Shown here: positions 7,908-15,803 of the stretch, one piece after another
How positions within the stretch are numbered: position 1 is the first letter of the stretch
Layout of the letters: every line of letters starts with the position of its first letter
Source of the DNA: Candidatus Enterococcus testudinis
Lineage (GTDB): Bacteria; Bacillota; Bacilli; Lactobacillales; Enterococcaceae
Length of the DNA: 64,000 bases
NCBI RefSeq assembly: GCF_002140915.1
Contig: NZ_NGKU01000001.1
Location: 2,803,194 to 2,867,193 of the forward strand
Direction of reading: 5' to 3'
Translations under genes and position numbers: made by a program
The notes under the pieces: generated by a model
What the model saw: only the letters and a program-made list of their open reading frames with translations
Database searches by the model: none
What the model was told of the DNA's origin: nothing

Positions 7908-9197
7908 TTATAAAATGATTTTCTCACCGCGTTGCGGCAATATTCTTTCACCGTACGGATTGACCAGTTTTTCTGGTCGCAGCGTATGGATTGGAACCAA
8001 ACATTTAGGCTCGATCCATGCAATGATTTGATCCAAATCTTCTGGGATTGCATGGCCCGAGTTTGGTAACCGGACAAATTCGATCTCAAGTGCCGCCAAT
8101 TGATCCAGAAACACTTGATAAGCTGGATCAAAGTCCCCTAGAGGCTGGGCATCACTATGGATATATAAACCACCCTTTTGCAGATGCGCAAACTGTGCCA
8201 CTGCTTGCCAGACATACTGACTAGTATCGGCACATAAAGCTTGATAAGAAATAGCATATTCTGGTGTCAAATTTCCTGGCACCTGACCATCGATGGTATA
8301 ATAAAAGACGTCTTTGTCAAAGATTTCTTTCAGCAAAGCGGCTTGCTGCGCTTCTAAAACAACGGTTCGCGGTGCAGCTTCGACCAATGCCAAGAAGCGT
8401 TCCACATTCGCAGGATAGCCATTAAATGTGATTTGGCGCTCTGGATTTTCCGCTACCAACTGAACAAAGGCCTCAACAAGTGCCTCTTCACTATCAACAA
8501 CAATTGTCGCTGGGTCTGGGGTGCGTTCAGGGAAACTGATACTGACCCCTTCCATCATCAATAAGTCTGTCCCTTTTGCCAATTGACAAAACGCCTTGCT
8601 GCGTTCGGGATGATACCCATGCAAACGCAAATCACCGGTATAGGCCAGAAAATGATCTGGCGTGCGGATCAATAGTGCCGCCGCCCCGAAGGCATCGTGA
8701 TCGACAGGGACGATCTCAACTTCGATTTCACCAACCCGAATCACATCGTGAGGTGCCAAGCCCACCATCGATCGGACAAAGTTGTCGGCTTCATGAGGAA
8801 CTGGCAACAAGAAGTCCCCGTTGCGGTTCAGCACTTCCAGAATCGCTTTGGTTTCTTTCAAGGTATATAAAGGAATCGCCGGATCAAGATAATTGATCAT
8901 TTTGGCGTGATCCAAATGAGCGTGGGACAAGAAAACAGCTGTTTCTTGATACGTTTTGTTTTCATCCCCTTCATAGTGATACGCCAATTGAGGATCATAC
9001 ACCTGTTGTAACTGAGGGACCCAGCGGTGATCAACTAGCGTTTGTAATGTTTCATCTGGCAACGGTGTTTCCGGATGATACTCTGTCCCGAAATCGAAAA
9101 AGATATGGGCATCTTTATATGCAACTTCAATCACTGTACCGCCAATCGTCAAAATCCCGCTATGAAATGTAATACTTGTTTTATCCTTTGATGCCAT
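7908..9197 (-). CDS. RNase J-like MBL/beta-CASP metallo-hydrolase in a sugar ABC operon
   Basis: A 429-residue MBL-fold protein. The HxHxDH motif is SHAHLDHAKM near residue 91, a later metal ligand is in VPVDHDAFGAAALL, and YTGDLRLHG provides the bridging Asp. The C-terminal part LPNSGHAIPEDLDQIIAWIE...PIH resembles the RNase J/beta-CASP closing motif (SGHA...PxH), so a nuclease or phosphodiesterase is likely. It is shorter than RNase J (about 555 aa) and lacks its C-terminal dimer domain. It overlaps the upstream permease by 17 bp and precedes the binding protein gene by 23 bp, so it is embedded in the importer operon. The start follows AAAGGAGTGGCAAAAG. Substrate unknown. Confidence 0.85.
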   Translation of the reverse strand: MASKDKTSITFHSGILTIGGTVIEVAYKDAHIFFDFGTEYHPETPLPDETLQTLVDHRWVPQLQQVYDPQLAYHYEGDENKTYQETAVFLSHAHLDHAKMINYLDPAIPLYTLKETKAILEVLNRNGDFLLPVPHEADNFVRSMVGLAPHDVIRVGEIEVEIVPVDHDAFGAAALLIRTPDHFLAYTGDLRLHGYHPERSKAFCQLAKGTDLLMMEGVSISFPERTPDPATIVVDSEEALVEAFVQLVAENPERQITFNGYPANVERFLALVEAAPRTVVLEAQQAALLKEIFDKDVFYYTIDGQVPGNLTPEYAISYQALCADTSQYVWQAVAQFAHLQKGGLYIHSDAQPLGDFDPAYQVFLDQLAALEIEFVRLPNSGHAIPEDLDQIIAWIEPKCLVPIHTLRPEKLVNPYGERILPQRGEKIIL

Positions 9198-9999
9198 CTT
9201 TTGCCACTCCTTTAATAATCTCTTTTCTAAAGATCAAATAAATAATCAAAATCGGAATGACCGTTAAGGTTGCAGCAGCCATTTGCAAATGTACGTCACT
9301 GCCGCTTTCTGTTGTAAAAGCGGCCAAACCATTATTCAACAGACGGTATTTTTTCTCATTGGTCACTAGCAGCGGCCACAAGAAAGAGTTCCAACTAGAA
9401 ATAAATGTCAAAATCCCGACTGTCACCAACGCTGGTTTAGACATTGGAATCAATATGCGACGAATATAAGCCAAATCGCTGGCACCGTCGATTTTGGCTG
9501 CTTTGTAAAAGGTATTGGAAATACTTTTCAGATAGCCATTCAAATAATAGATATAGAAGATACTTGTCAAAAAAGGAATGATCAAGGCACTATACGTATT
9601 CAATAAACCCATTCTGGCAATAGTATTGTAATTGGTAAAAATGATTGATTCATACGGTACCATCAGTAATGAGATCATCAGTGCGATGACCAACCCCTTA
9701 TACTTAAACTCAAGACTGGTCAAGGCAAAGGCGGCGAGTACCGCCGTCACCAGTGTGGCAATCGTCGTGATGGCCGACACAAAGACTGTATTCAAGAAAT
9801 ACCGTAAAAAGGGGGCTTTCGTAAATACTTCTGCATAATTTTCCCATTGAAAAGAAGCGGGGATAATCGTCGGCGGAATACTGGTGGCTTCACTATACGT
9901 CATCAATCCAGCCAAAATCATATAAATAAATGGGAAAACAGTGATGATCGCTAAAAGCGCCAAGAAAAGCATGGAAATCACGGTAACGACTTTCTTCAT
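9181..9999 (-). CDS. Carbohydrate ABC transporter permease (MalG/UgpE type)
   Basis: A 272-residue inner-membrane permease with six hydrophobic segments. The cytoplasmic EAA loop, which contacts the ATPase, reads AAKIDGASDLAYIRRILIPM near residue 165. The N-terminus holds PFIYMILAGL, typical of MalG/UgpE subunits. Together with the permease encoded 4 bp upstream it forms the membrane channel of the importer. It overlaps the MBL gene by 17 bp, which indicates translational coupling. Confidence 0.93.
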   Translation of the reverse strand: MKKVVTVISMLFLALLAIITVFPFIYMILAGLMTYSEATSIPPTIIPASFQWENYAEVFTKAPFLRYFLNTVFVSAITTIATLVTAVLAAFALTSLEFKYKGLVIALMISLLMVPYESIIFTNYNTIARMGLLNTYSALIIPFLTSIFYIYYLNGYLKSISNTFYKAAKIDGASDLAYIRRILIPMSKPALVTVGILTFISSWNSFLWPLLVTNEKKYRLLNNGLAAFTTESGSDVHLQMAAATLTVIPILIIYLIFRKEIIKGVAKDGIKG

Positions 10000-10003
10000 T
10001 TGC

Positions 10004-10885
10004 TTATTCCCCCACTTTCTTCAAAATTTTGTTTTGGATGAATGTCACCATCAGGATAATGATAAACAAAATCACCGTTGCGGCCATCGCAATGCCTGGT
10101 CGACCTGCGATGTGGAATTTGTCATAGATGTAATACACCGCTGTCGTTGCGCTCTTGGCGATCCCTGGTTGTCCACCAAAAAGTGCGTAGACTTGCGTGT
10201 AGACTTTAAAGGCCGCAATAATATTGACTGTTAGCAAAAAGGCAAAGGTTGGAATCAATTGCGGAAACGTGATTCTACGAAAAATTTCCCAATTGTTGGC
10301 ACCAAACATTTTGGCAATTTTGTAATGTTCCTGATCGATGTTGCGCATACCTGCCAATAAAATAATGATATTGAAAGCCAAACTCGTCCAAACGCCAAAA
10401 ATAATCAGCGTTGTCATACTCATATTGACATTGTCCAACCAATTGATCGGTGCGATGCCAACCAAACTCAAGAGATAATTGATAATCCCATATGACCCAT
10501 TGAAAAAATAGCGAAAAACGATCCCGATCGCAATCGTACTCGTCACATAAGGCATAAAGAAAATCGTTTCAAAAAAACTTTTGTGTTTGACTTTTTCAAA
10601 AATGATCCAAGCAATCGCCAATGACAAAATCAAGGCAATCGGCACGACGGTAAAGGCAAAGAGGGCCGTATTTCTTAACGCTTTAAAGAAGACAGGATCA
10701 GTCAACACTTTTTGATAGTTCTCGATTCCTGCATAGCGCTGATTGATCAATGTCCCTTTTTGGAAACTCATGATCAATGAGCGAAACAACGGATAGACAC
10801 TAAACAAAAAGATGATCACCAGTGACGGCAGCAGAAACAGCCACGCTTTGGGCTGATTTTCCGGGTTGTAATTTTTTTTGAACAT
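10004..10885 (-). CDS. Carbohydrate ABC transporter permease (MalF/UgpA type)
   Basis: A 293-residue permease with six membrane spans. The N-terminal FLLPSLVIIFLFSVYPLFRS and the EAA loop YKIAKMFGANNWEIFRRITF (near residue 190) are hallmarks of MalF/UgpA subunits. The start codon overlaps the stop codon of the ATPase gene (TGATG), a typical coupled junction, with AAGGGGAG upstream. It pairs with the MalG-type permease that follows. Confidence 0.93.
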   Translation of the reverse strand: MFKKNYNPENQPKAWLFLLPSLVIIFLFSVYPLFRSLIMSFQKGTLINQRYAGIENYQKVLTDPVFFKALRNTALFAFTVVPIALILSLAIAWIIFEKVKHKSFFETIFFMPYVTSTIAIGIVFRYFFNGSYGIINYLLSLVGIAPINWLDNVNMSMTTLIIFGVWTSLAFNIIILLAGMRNIDQEHYKIAKMFGANNWEIFRRITFPQLIPTFAFLLTVNIIAAFKVYTQVYALFGGQPGIAKSATTAVYYIYDKFHIAGRPGIAMAATVILFIIILMVTFIQNKILKKVGE

Positions 10886-11958
10886 CAGTAGACCCGCTCC
10901 CCTTTGTCATCAAAAATGAAGGCCTTTTTGAATTGGAAATCAAACGCAACTTGTGCACCTTCCTCGATGATTTCTTCAATACTGACGATTGATTTCAAAT
11001 GTTTATCAGCCAAATCAAAATTTAAAATTCGTTCTCGGCCAATCAATTCCACACTCTTGATCGATGTCTCAAACAAACTGTTTTGGGTTACGGTCAACAC
11101 ATCTTCTGGACGAATGCCTAACGTATATCGTCCATCTGGCATCGGTTTCTTGAAACGAATATCCGTCAAGCGACTCACGGGCGCTGTAAATGCAGGATGA
11201 TGTATTTTGCCATCCTTGATTTCGATTGGCAGCATATTGATGATCGGATTGCCTATAAATTTGGCGACAAATTGATTATTCGGTTCTAAATACAAGTTTT
11301 GCGGATCATCGTTTTGTTGGATCACGCCTTCATTCATCAGAATAATTTTGTCGCTGATCGACAATGCTTCTTCTTGATCATGCGTCACAAAAATCGTCGT
11401 GATCCCAACTTCTTTGACCAAGCGTCGTATCTCTTCTCTAATCTTCAACCGCAGACGGGCGTCCAAATTACTGAGTGGTTCATCCAGTAACAAAACTTCA
11501 GGATTTTGGACCAAAGCGCGGGTGATTGCGACCCGCTGCTGTTGACCACCAGATAACGTGCCTGGTTTTTTTTGGCTCAACTCTTCAATATTGGTCAAAC
11601 GCATGTACTTTTCGGCGATTTGCTTTGCTTCATTTTTTTTGATTTTCTTCTCGCCGACTGTCAATGGAAACATCACATTTTCCAAGACGGTCATATGGGG
11701 ATATAGTGCATAATTCTGAAAAACAAACCCAATATTGCGGTCTTTTGGTTCGGTTTTGACCACCGAGTTGCCATTAAAGCAAATATCGCCAGCTGTCGGA
11801 CTTAACAAACCAGCGATCAAATTTAAAATCGTTGATTTCCCACAACCACTTGGTCCTAATAAACAAACAAGGTCGCCTTTTTCAATAGTAAAATCAACCG
11901 CTTTTAAGGCCTCGAATTTATTATCAAAGACCTTCTTTAACCCCACTACTTCTATCAA
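10885..11958 (-). CDS. Sugar ABC transporter ATP-binding protein (MsmK/UgpC type)
   Basis: A 357-residue ATPase. Walker A GPSGCGKST, Q-loop FVFQNYALYPHM, signature LSGGQQQRVAI, Walker B LLLDEPLSNLD and the H-loop IFVTHDQEEAL are intact. The C-terminal 120 residues form the TOBE/OB regulatory domain of the MalK group (YTLGIRPEDVL). An ATG five codons earlier overlaps the GGAGGGG ribosome binding site, so the TTG at 11958 is the better start. It is the first gene of the operon. Because the ATPase lies inside the operon, it probably serves this importer; MsmK-type proteins may also energise others. Confidence 0.93.
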   Translation of the reverse strand: MIEVVGLKKVFDNKFEALKAVDFTIEKGDLVCLLGPSGCGKSTILNLIAGLLSPTAGDICFNGNSVVKTEPKDRNIGFVFQNYALYPHMTVLENVMFPLTVGEKKIKKNEAKQIAEKYMRLTNIEELSQKKPGTLSGGQQQRVAITRALVQNPEVLLLDEPLSNLDARLRLKIREEIRRLVKEVGITTIFVTHDQEEALSISDKIILMNEGVIQQNDDPQNLYLEPNNQFVAKFIGNPIINMLPIEIKDGKIHHPAFTAPVSRLTDIRFKKPMPDGRYTLGIRPEDVLTVTQNSLFETSIKSVELIGRERILNFDLADKHLKSIVSIEEIIEEGAQVAFDFQFKKAFIFDDKGERVY

Positions 11959-12323
11959 ACACTGCCCCTCCATTTTCTCTTTCCCATTTCATTTGGCCAG
12001 AATAACAATCCATAAGAAAAGACGTCATCCTTGTCAAACTTACAAAGAAATTCGATTTTAATGATAACAAACGATTATTTTCATTCGATACTATTATTGT
12101 AAATGTTTTGTAAAAGCCGAAATGAATTATGAAAGAATTTTTAATAATTTCTTTCAAAAAAAAAAGCGAAAAATGAAAAATAGCGCTTTATATACTGAAA
12201 ATACTTCAAACCTACACTTTGGTAAGCGCCTTTATTTAAAAAATAAACCATGTCCAACTGAACCCGTTTCACAGCAACAGCCGAATGAAAAGCCTATGAT
12301 AAAACAAGTCGGGTCTTATCAAT

Positions 12324-12381
12324 GTGTCTTGACATATTGATTACATCTACTTTACCATCCCAACATAAAGTGTCAAGACAC
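12324..12381 (-). promoter_or_regulatory. Twin palindromic operators around a sigma-A promoter
   Basis: TGTCTTGACA (12325-12334) and TGTCAAGACA (12371-12380) are inverted copies of a TGTC-WW-GACA palindrome; with flanks the arms match over 11 bp, 47 bp apart. On the minus strand the upstream copy contains a perfect -35 TTGACA (12371-12376), 16 bp from TAAAGT (12349-12354), while the other copy falls about 20 bp past the expected start. A repressor binding both is inferred. The ATPase gene begins about 380 nt downstream. Apart from this region, 11959-12323 shows no gene and no clear structure; 12382-12410 is featureless. Confidence 0.5.
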
Positions 12382-12410
12382 AAATATGCCATAATTTGGT
12401 CAAAAAAAGC

Positions 12411-12447
12411 AAAAAAACAGAACGTCATCCTTAGAGATGACGTTCTG
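12411..12447 (-). terminator. Terminator of the ABC-F gene
   Basis: A 12-bp perfect stem (CAGAACGTCATC / GATGACGTTCTG) is followed on the minus strand by seven T. It begins 10 bp after the ABC-F stop codon. Confidence 0.9.
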
Positions 12448-12457
12448 TAATAGGCCT

Positions 12458-13960
12458 TCAGCCATGATTTGGTGGCCGCAACACTACTTGTTTCGTCGTG
12501 ACTTGATCAAGAAAATAGCGATCATGCTCGACGATCACCATCGTCGGCTCTACCAAAGAAATGACCGTCGCTAACTGTTGCTGGTTGAAGACGTCTAAAT
12601 AATTCAATGGTTCATCCCAAATAAACAGATGGGCCGGTGTCGCCAATGATTTAGCCAATTCGACCCGTTTGCGCTGTCCCATACTCATCTTTTCGATGGG
12701 AGTCTGGAACACCGATCGCTCTAAGCCTAATTTTTTGAGATTGCGCAACAAATCTTGATAGGCGATTCCCTGTGCTTCAGCAAACTGCGCTAATGTTCCA
12801 TGATTGTCTTCATAGTTCTGCCGGACACAACTGACTTTGATTTGATGCGCCAGCTGGAGGCTACCCGTCGTTTGGCCAGCAAATTGCCTCAGAATCGCTT
12901 GAATGACACTTGACTTGCCTGCACCGTTGGGGCCTTCGATCCCTATGCGCTCTTTGTCTCTCACAGCAAATGTGATTGGCAAAAACAATGGCTGTTCATA
13001 ACCTAGCTGTAGTTTTTCTGCTTTGAGCAGTACATCATGGTGACTTGTTAAAGGATACATCTTTAATGGATCGATGTACTCAATATCTTTTAATAAAGCA
13101 GACTTGCCTTGAATTTGATCTTCCATTCGTTTGACAATGGCTTTTGATCGTTTCATCGTACGCGCTGCCCGGGCACCGATTGCGCCAGTATCAAAGACAC
13201 CGCCACTGCCTTTTTTATGAGGGGAACCCAATTTATCCCGTTCTCTTCCCCGTGACCATTCGGCTTTTTCTGCAGCTGTTTGCTGCAAACGTCCGATTTC
13301 TTTCTTTAGTTTTTTGTTTTGTTCTTGCTCGTAGTTGTCTTTTTGCTGTTTTTGCGCTTCATAGACTGTATAGTTTCCTTTGTATAAGACCAGTTGGCTC
13401 TTTTCGATTGCTAACACATGATCGACCACATCATCCATGAACTGACGATCATGGCTCACCACGATAAAGCCCGTTTTTTGTTGCAAATAATTCGCCACAT
13501 GAATACGGCTCGTGATATCAAGATGATTGGTTGGTTCATCGATCAGAGGAAAATTTTCCTCATCGACAAACAGACGCGCCAAACGGACTTTTGTCTGCTC
13601 GCCTCCTGACAATGTATGAAAGGGACGCCACAAAACATCCGGCGTTGTTTGAAGCAAACGCAACTCCCTTTCCAATTGCCACAATGCTACATCACCAGAT
13701 TCTTGTAACACGTGATATGTCAATTGCTGCGGATCGTTGATTGCTACCGGGAAATAGACAAAAGTCTGTCCATGACTGATTTCTCCGCTATAAGGCAATT
13801 GATTTTGTAACAAGCGCAGCAAGGTGGTTTTGCCGCGTCCATTGCGCCCCAATAAGCCTAATTTCCAAGTGGTATCGATCGTTAAATTGGTCCGATCGAA
13901 TAGAAGTTGTTCTTGGCTGTCAAAGCCAAAGGTCAATTGTTTGATACTGATTGTGCTCAT
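12458..13960 (-). CDS. ABC-F ribosomal protection protein, Lsa type
   Basis: A 500-residue soluble twin-ATPase of the ABC-F family without membrane spans. The first cassette has GRNGRGKTT, LSGGEQTKVRLA and LIDEPTNHLD. The second has GPNGAGKSS, MSMGQRKRVELA and FIWDEPLNYLD. Between them lies the long antibiotic-resistance linker (about residues 190-290), rich in Lys/Gln/Arg. The short LSGGEQTK signature, linker and length fit Lsa-type proteins, which give resistance to lincosamides, streptogramin A and pleuromutilins in enterococci. The ATG at 13960 follows GAGGTG; an upstream GTG lies inside that site. A 215-nt leader with attenuator features precedes it. Resistance is inferred from the family. 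Confidence 0.88.
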   Translation of the reverse strand: MSTISIKQLTFGFDSQEQLLFDRTNLTIDTTWKLGLLGRNGRGKTTLLRLLQNQLPYSGEISHGQTFVYFPVAINDPQQLTYHVLQESGDVALWQLERELRLLQTTPDVLWRPFHTLSGGEQTKVRLARLFVDEENFPLIDEPTNHLDITSRIHVANYLQQKTGFIVVSHDRQFMDDVVDHVLAIEKSQLVLYKGNYTVYEAQKQQKDNYEQEQNKKLKKEIGRLQQTAAEKAEWSRGRERDKLGSPHKKGSGGVFDTGAIGARAARTMKRSKAIVKRMEDQIQGKSALLKDIEYIDPLKMYPLTSHHDVLLKAEKLQLGYEQPLFLPITFAVRDKERIGIEGPNGAGKSSVIQAILRQFAGQTTGSLQLAHQIKVSCVRQNYEDNHGTLAQFAEAQGIAYQDLLRNLKKLGLERSVFQTPIEKMSMGQRKRVELAKSLATPAHLFIWDEPLNYLDVFNQQQLATVISLVEPTMVIVEHDRYFLDQVTTKQVVLRPPNHG

Positions 13961-13974
13961 ATTGTTCACCTCGT

Positions 13975-14170
13975 GTCTATTTCTTGAATAGACGGGGTCC
14001 TAAGCTATTTTCAGTGATCAGCAAAAAAAGGACACAAAAAAGACCTTTCATCAAAAAAGCCGCCAATCCTGAAAATCTGCAGACTGTCCCCTTGGTGGTT
14101 CTAGTCGTATGCAGCTTTCAACAAATTGGTTACTTTTTCAATGGAAGATCCCTCACTTCATGTTTGATTG
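13975..14170 (-). promoter_or_regulatory. Predicted attenuator leader of the ABC-F gene
   Basis: Minus-strand leader between promoter and gene. It contains a minimal reading frame TTG-AAA-AAG-TAA (14130-14141) behind GAGGG, a second short frame (14101-14124), the terminator-like hairpin at 14053-14099, two further T-runs, and a 7-bp hairpin GTCTATT-AATAGAC (13975-13993) directly in front of the ribosome binding site. Such ribosome-mediated attenuation is known for several antibiotic-resistance ABC-F genes; here it is inferred. Confidence 0.5.
14053..14099 (-). terminator. Intra-leader terminator of the ABC-F gene
   Basis: On the minus strand CCACCAA pairs with TTGGCGG (one mismatch), an inner TCTG-CAGGA pairing supports it, and six T follow. 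It lies about 95 nt before the ABC-F start and would stop transcription unless disrupted. Confidence 0.5.
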
Positions 14171-14175
14171 CCCAA

Positions 14176-14205
14176 AGTATAGCATGCTTGATTCATTGAA
14201 AGCAA
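14176..14205 (-). promoter_or_regulatory. Promoter of the ABC-F gene
   Basis: Minus strand -35 TTGCTT (14200-14205), 18-bp spacer, extended -10 TGCTATACT with the -10 at 14176-14181. The expected transcription start is near 14169, giving a leader of about 210 nt. Confidence 0.6.
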
Positions 14206-14298
14206 ACATTCTATATTCACTCGCCACTGATTGTTTGCCAATCGCACCTTTCTTTAAAAACGAAAATATTTTCCTTCACAAAGTTTCAGTAAATCGTC

Positions 14299-14327
14299 TG
14301 TTCAATCCAGATAAAAAAACATATAAT
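14299..14327 (+). promoter_or_regulatory. Promoter of the 16-residue peptide unit
   Basis: A consensus -10 TATAAT (14322-14327) with a weak -35 TGTTCA (14299-14304) 17 bp upstream. The transcript would begin near 14334, immediately before a CCACCAGG...CCCGGTGG hairpin (14340-14363). Confidence 0.4.
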
Positions 14328-14377
14328 TGCACAAAAAAACCACCAGGTTGGTTAGTCCCGGTGGCAAAAGGAGTAAA

Positions 14378-14428
14378 ATGAAAAATAAAAAGGTTGTTGG
14401 TTGTGGCTTTATTATAGTGCCGATTTAA
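14378..14428 (+). CDS. Candidate 16-residue hydrophobic peptide
   Basis: ATG at 14378 lies five bases after AAAGGAG, one of the best ribosome binding sites in the window, and opens a 16-codon frame MKNKKVVGCGFIIVPI ending TAA. The peptide has a basic head, one Cys and a hydrophobic tail. A promoter and a GC-rich hairpin precede it. It stands alone between two minus-strand genes, so it is not a leader of either. It could be a signalling peptide, a small toxin or the tag of a regulatory RNA; no family is recognised. The rest of 14200-14490 holds no other gene. Confidence 0.4.
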   Translation: MKNKKVVGCGFIIVPI

Positions 14429-14492
14429 TTTTTAATCATGTGAATAACATAACAGTTAAATTAAATAACTCTTGTTTAAGCGTTTTTATTTA

Positions 14493-14921
14493 TCATTTTT
14501 TTAACAAAAGCGCCGTCATGCGTTGAATGGCAAATGAAATATCATCTGTTGCTTGATCTTGTTTTTCTTCTGCCGCATCAAATGCTTCTGTGTCCACCCC
14601 ATCTGCGATACTTAGAATCATTTCATCACAGCCGGCAACATAGCTCATATATGCGCGCTCAAATTTTTTGTGGATCCCCATTACATTTGCCGGTGGCCGC
14701 AGTTGGCTGATTTTTTTCAACATCAAACGGTACTTATCTGTTCCTTCTTTGAATGTCTCTGCGATTTCTGATAACCGTTCTTGTGTCAGTTCACTGGTCT
14801 TCTTTTCGTCGATTGCTTGCCGAATCTCCTCATACTTGGGATGCATTTTTTCCCCGATTGCTTCCGTTTCTTTCACTAAATCATTGATTGTTTGGACATA
14901 ATACCCTAAATTTGGTCGCAC
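14493..14921 (-). CDS. Conserved-looking hypothetical protein, 142 aa
   Basis: A 142-residue soluble, almost wholly helical protein; I do not recognise the family. Charged residues dominate (EKMHPKYEEIRQAIDEKK near residue 24, then a Pro-Pro break LRPPANVMG near 75). It has one Cys at about residue 96. A GTG start follows AGGAAT at a suitable distance; no better ATG exists before residue 26. It is transcribed alone. The alternating helix pattern could mean a four-helix bundle binding a partner protein or metal, but nothing shows which. Confidence 0.65.
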   Translation of the reverse strand: MRPNLGYYVQTINDLVKETEAIGEKMHPKYEEIRQAIDEKKTSELTQERLSEIAETFKEGTDKYRLMLKKISQLRPPANVMGIHKKFERAYMSYVAGCDEMILSIADGVDTEAFDAAEEKQDQATDDISFAIQRMTALLLKK

Positions 14922-15025
14922 AATATATTCCTACTTTCTTCAGTTGATACTGTTTATTTTACCGTTTCTGATGGGAAATGGAAAGGTGTAAGGACATTCT
15001 GATGCTACTAAGCATAGCAATCGTT

Positions 15026-15629
15026 CTATACTTCATCAATCGTATATTCCGTATACCCTTCATAATAGTACCTGACATCAATCCCTTTCATATACAGCGC
15101 ACAATCCTCGATTCTATCTGTCAAGGCATGGAAAATCAAGAACTTGATTTCTAAATCATTGATTGGGCTGCGTTCCATAGCAGATAGATAGTCCGCTTTA
15201 TCAATCAGATTCCAATCAACCACTTGCTTGATTTCCTGTTTCAACAACAAATCTAACCAGATTCTCGTACTGCGCCCATTGCCTTCTCGAAAGGGGTGCG
15301 CGATATTCATCTCGACATATTTTTTGATGATTTCATCAAAAGTCTGTTGCGGCATATGATCAATATGCACGAGTGCTTGTTGCAAGTACATCACTGGTGC
15401 GAAACGGAAATTCCCTTTGCCACGTTGACATTGCGCACCTTTTTGTAAAGGCATATATGTCTGAGAACAAATACCTATGAATGTCTGAAAGCCCCTTAAA
15501 AGTGCCAATCTCGATTTTGTTCATTTTACCAGAATCATATAAATCTTTCGCTTTTTGCTTACTGATTTTTTCTTCATGTTTGGCTAACGCCACTTGATTG
15601 GTCAACCCTAACTTATTTTCTAAGGCCAT
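15026..15629 (-). pseudogene. fic: fic, protein adenylyltransferase, broken by two 1-nt deletions
   Basis: Class III-like Fic protein of about 200 residues. The N-terminal part (MALENKLGLTNQVALAK... [12 protein letters not shown]) is in one frame, a short [10 protein letters not shown] stretch in a second, and [15 protein letters not shown] with the catalytic [10 protein letters not shown] and the C-terminal MERSPIND region in a third. Compared with intact homologues one base is missing near 15439-15447 and one G in the run at 15413-15415. Intact Fic proteins transfer AMP to target proteins. The start ATG at 15629 follows GAAGGAGA. Otherwise the sequence is well preserved, so the damage is recent or is a sequencing error in the G/A runs. 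Confidence 0.85.
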
Positions 15630-15711
15630 AATGACTCTCCTTCGTCCATTTAAAATGAGTCGAAACCGTCCCACTCCATTGATTGTGCCGTATAACGAAA
15701 CTTCTTGAAAC

Positions 15712-15768
15712 AAAAAGAAAACCAGCCATACCGGCTAGCATCTCTTTTGATGCCGGTGTGACTGGTTT
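15712..15768 (-). terminator. Terminator of the cation ATPase gene
   Basis: Minus strand: AAACCAG...CTGGTTT enclosing ACCGGC/GCCGGT and GCATC/GATGC pairs, followed by TTTTCTTTTTG. It begins 36 bp after the ATPase stop. Confidence 0.8.
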
Positions 15769-15803
15769 GATACTATCATGTTTTGTTTTTTCGTTTCAAC
15801 TAT

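Noticed and set aside
12215-12235. Catabolite-responsive element near the sugar importer promoter (GGTAAGCGCCTTTA)
   Set aside because: Two mismatches to the core consensus and poor placement relative to the promoter.
12122-12340. 72-codon + strand frame upstream of the sugar importer operon
   Set aside because: No ribosome binding site, A/T-rich low-complexity start, no recognisable composition of a protein, and it runs over the operator region.
15413-15447. Programmed frameshifting in fic
   Set aside because: Two separate shifts would be needed and no slippery site with a stimulatory structure is apparent; simple deletions explain it.
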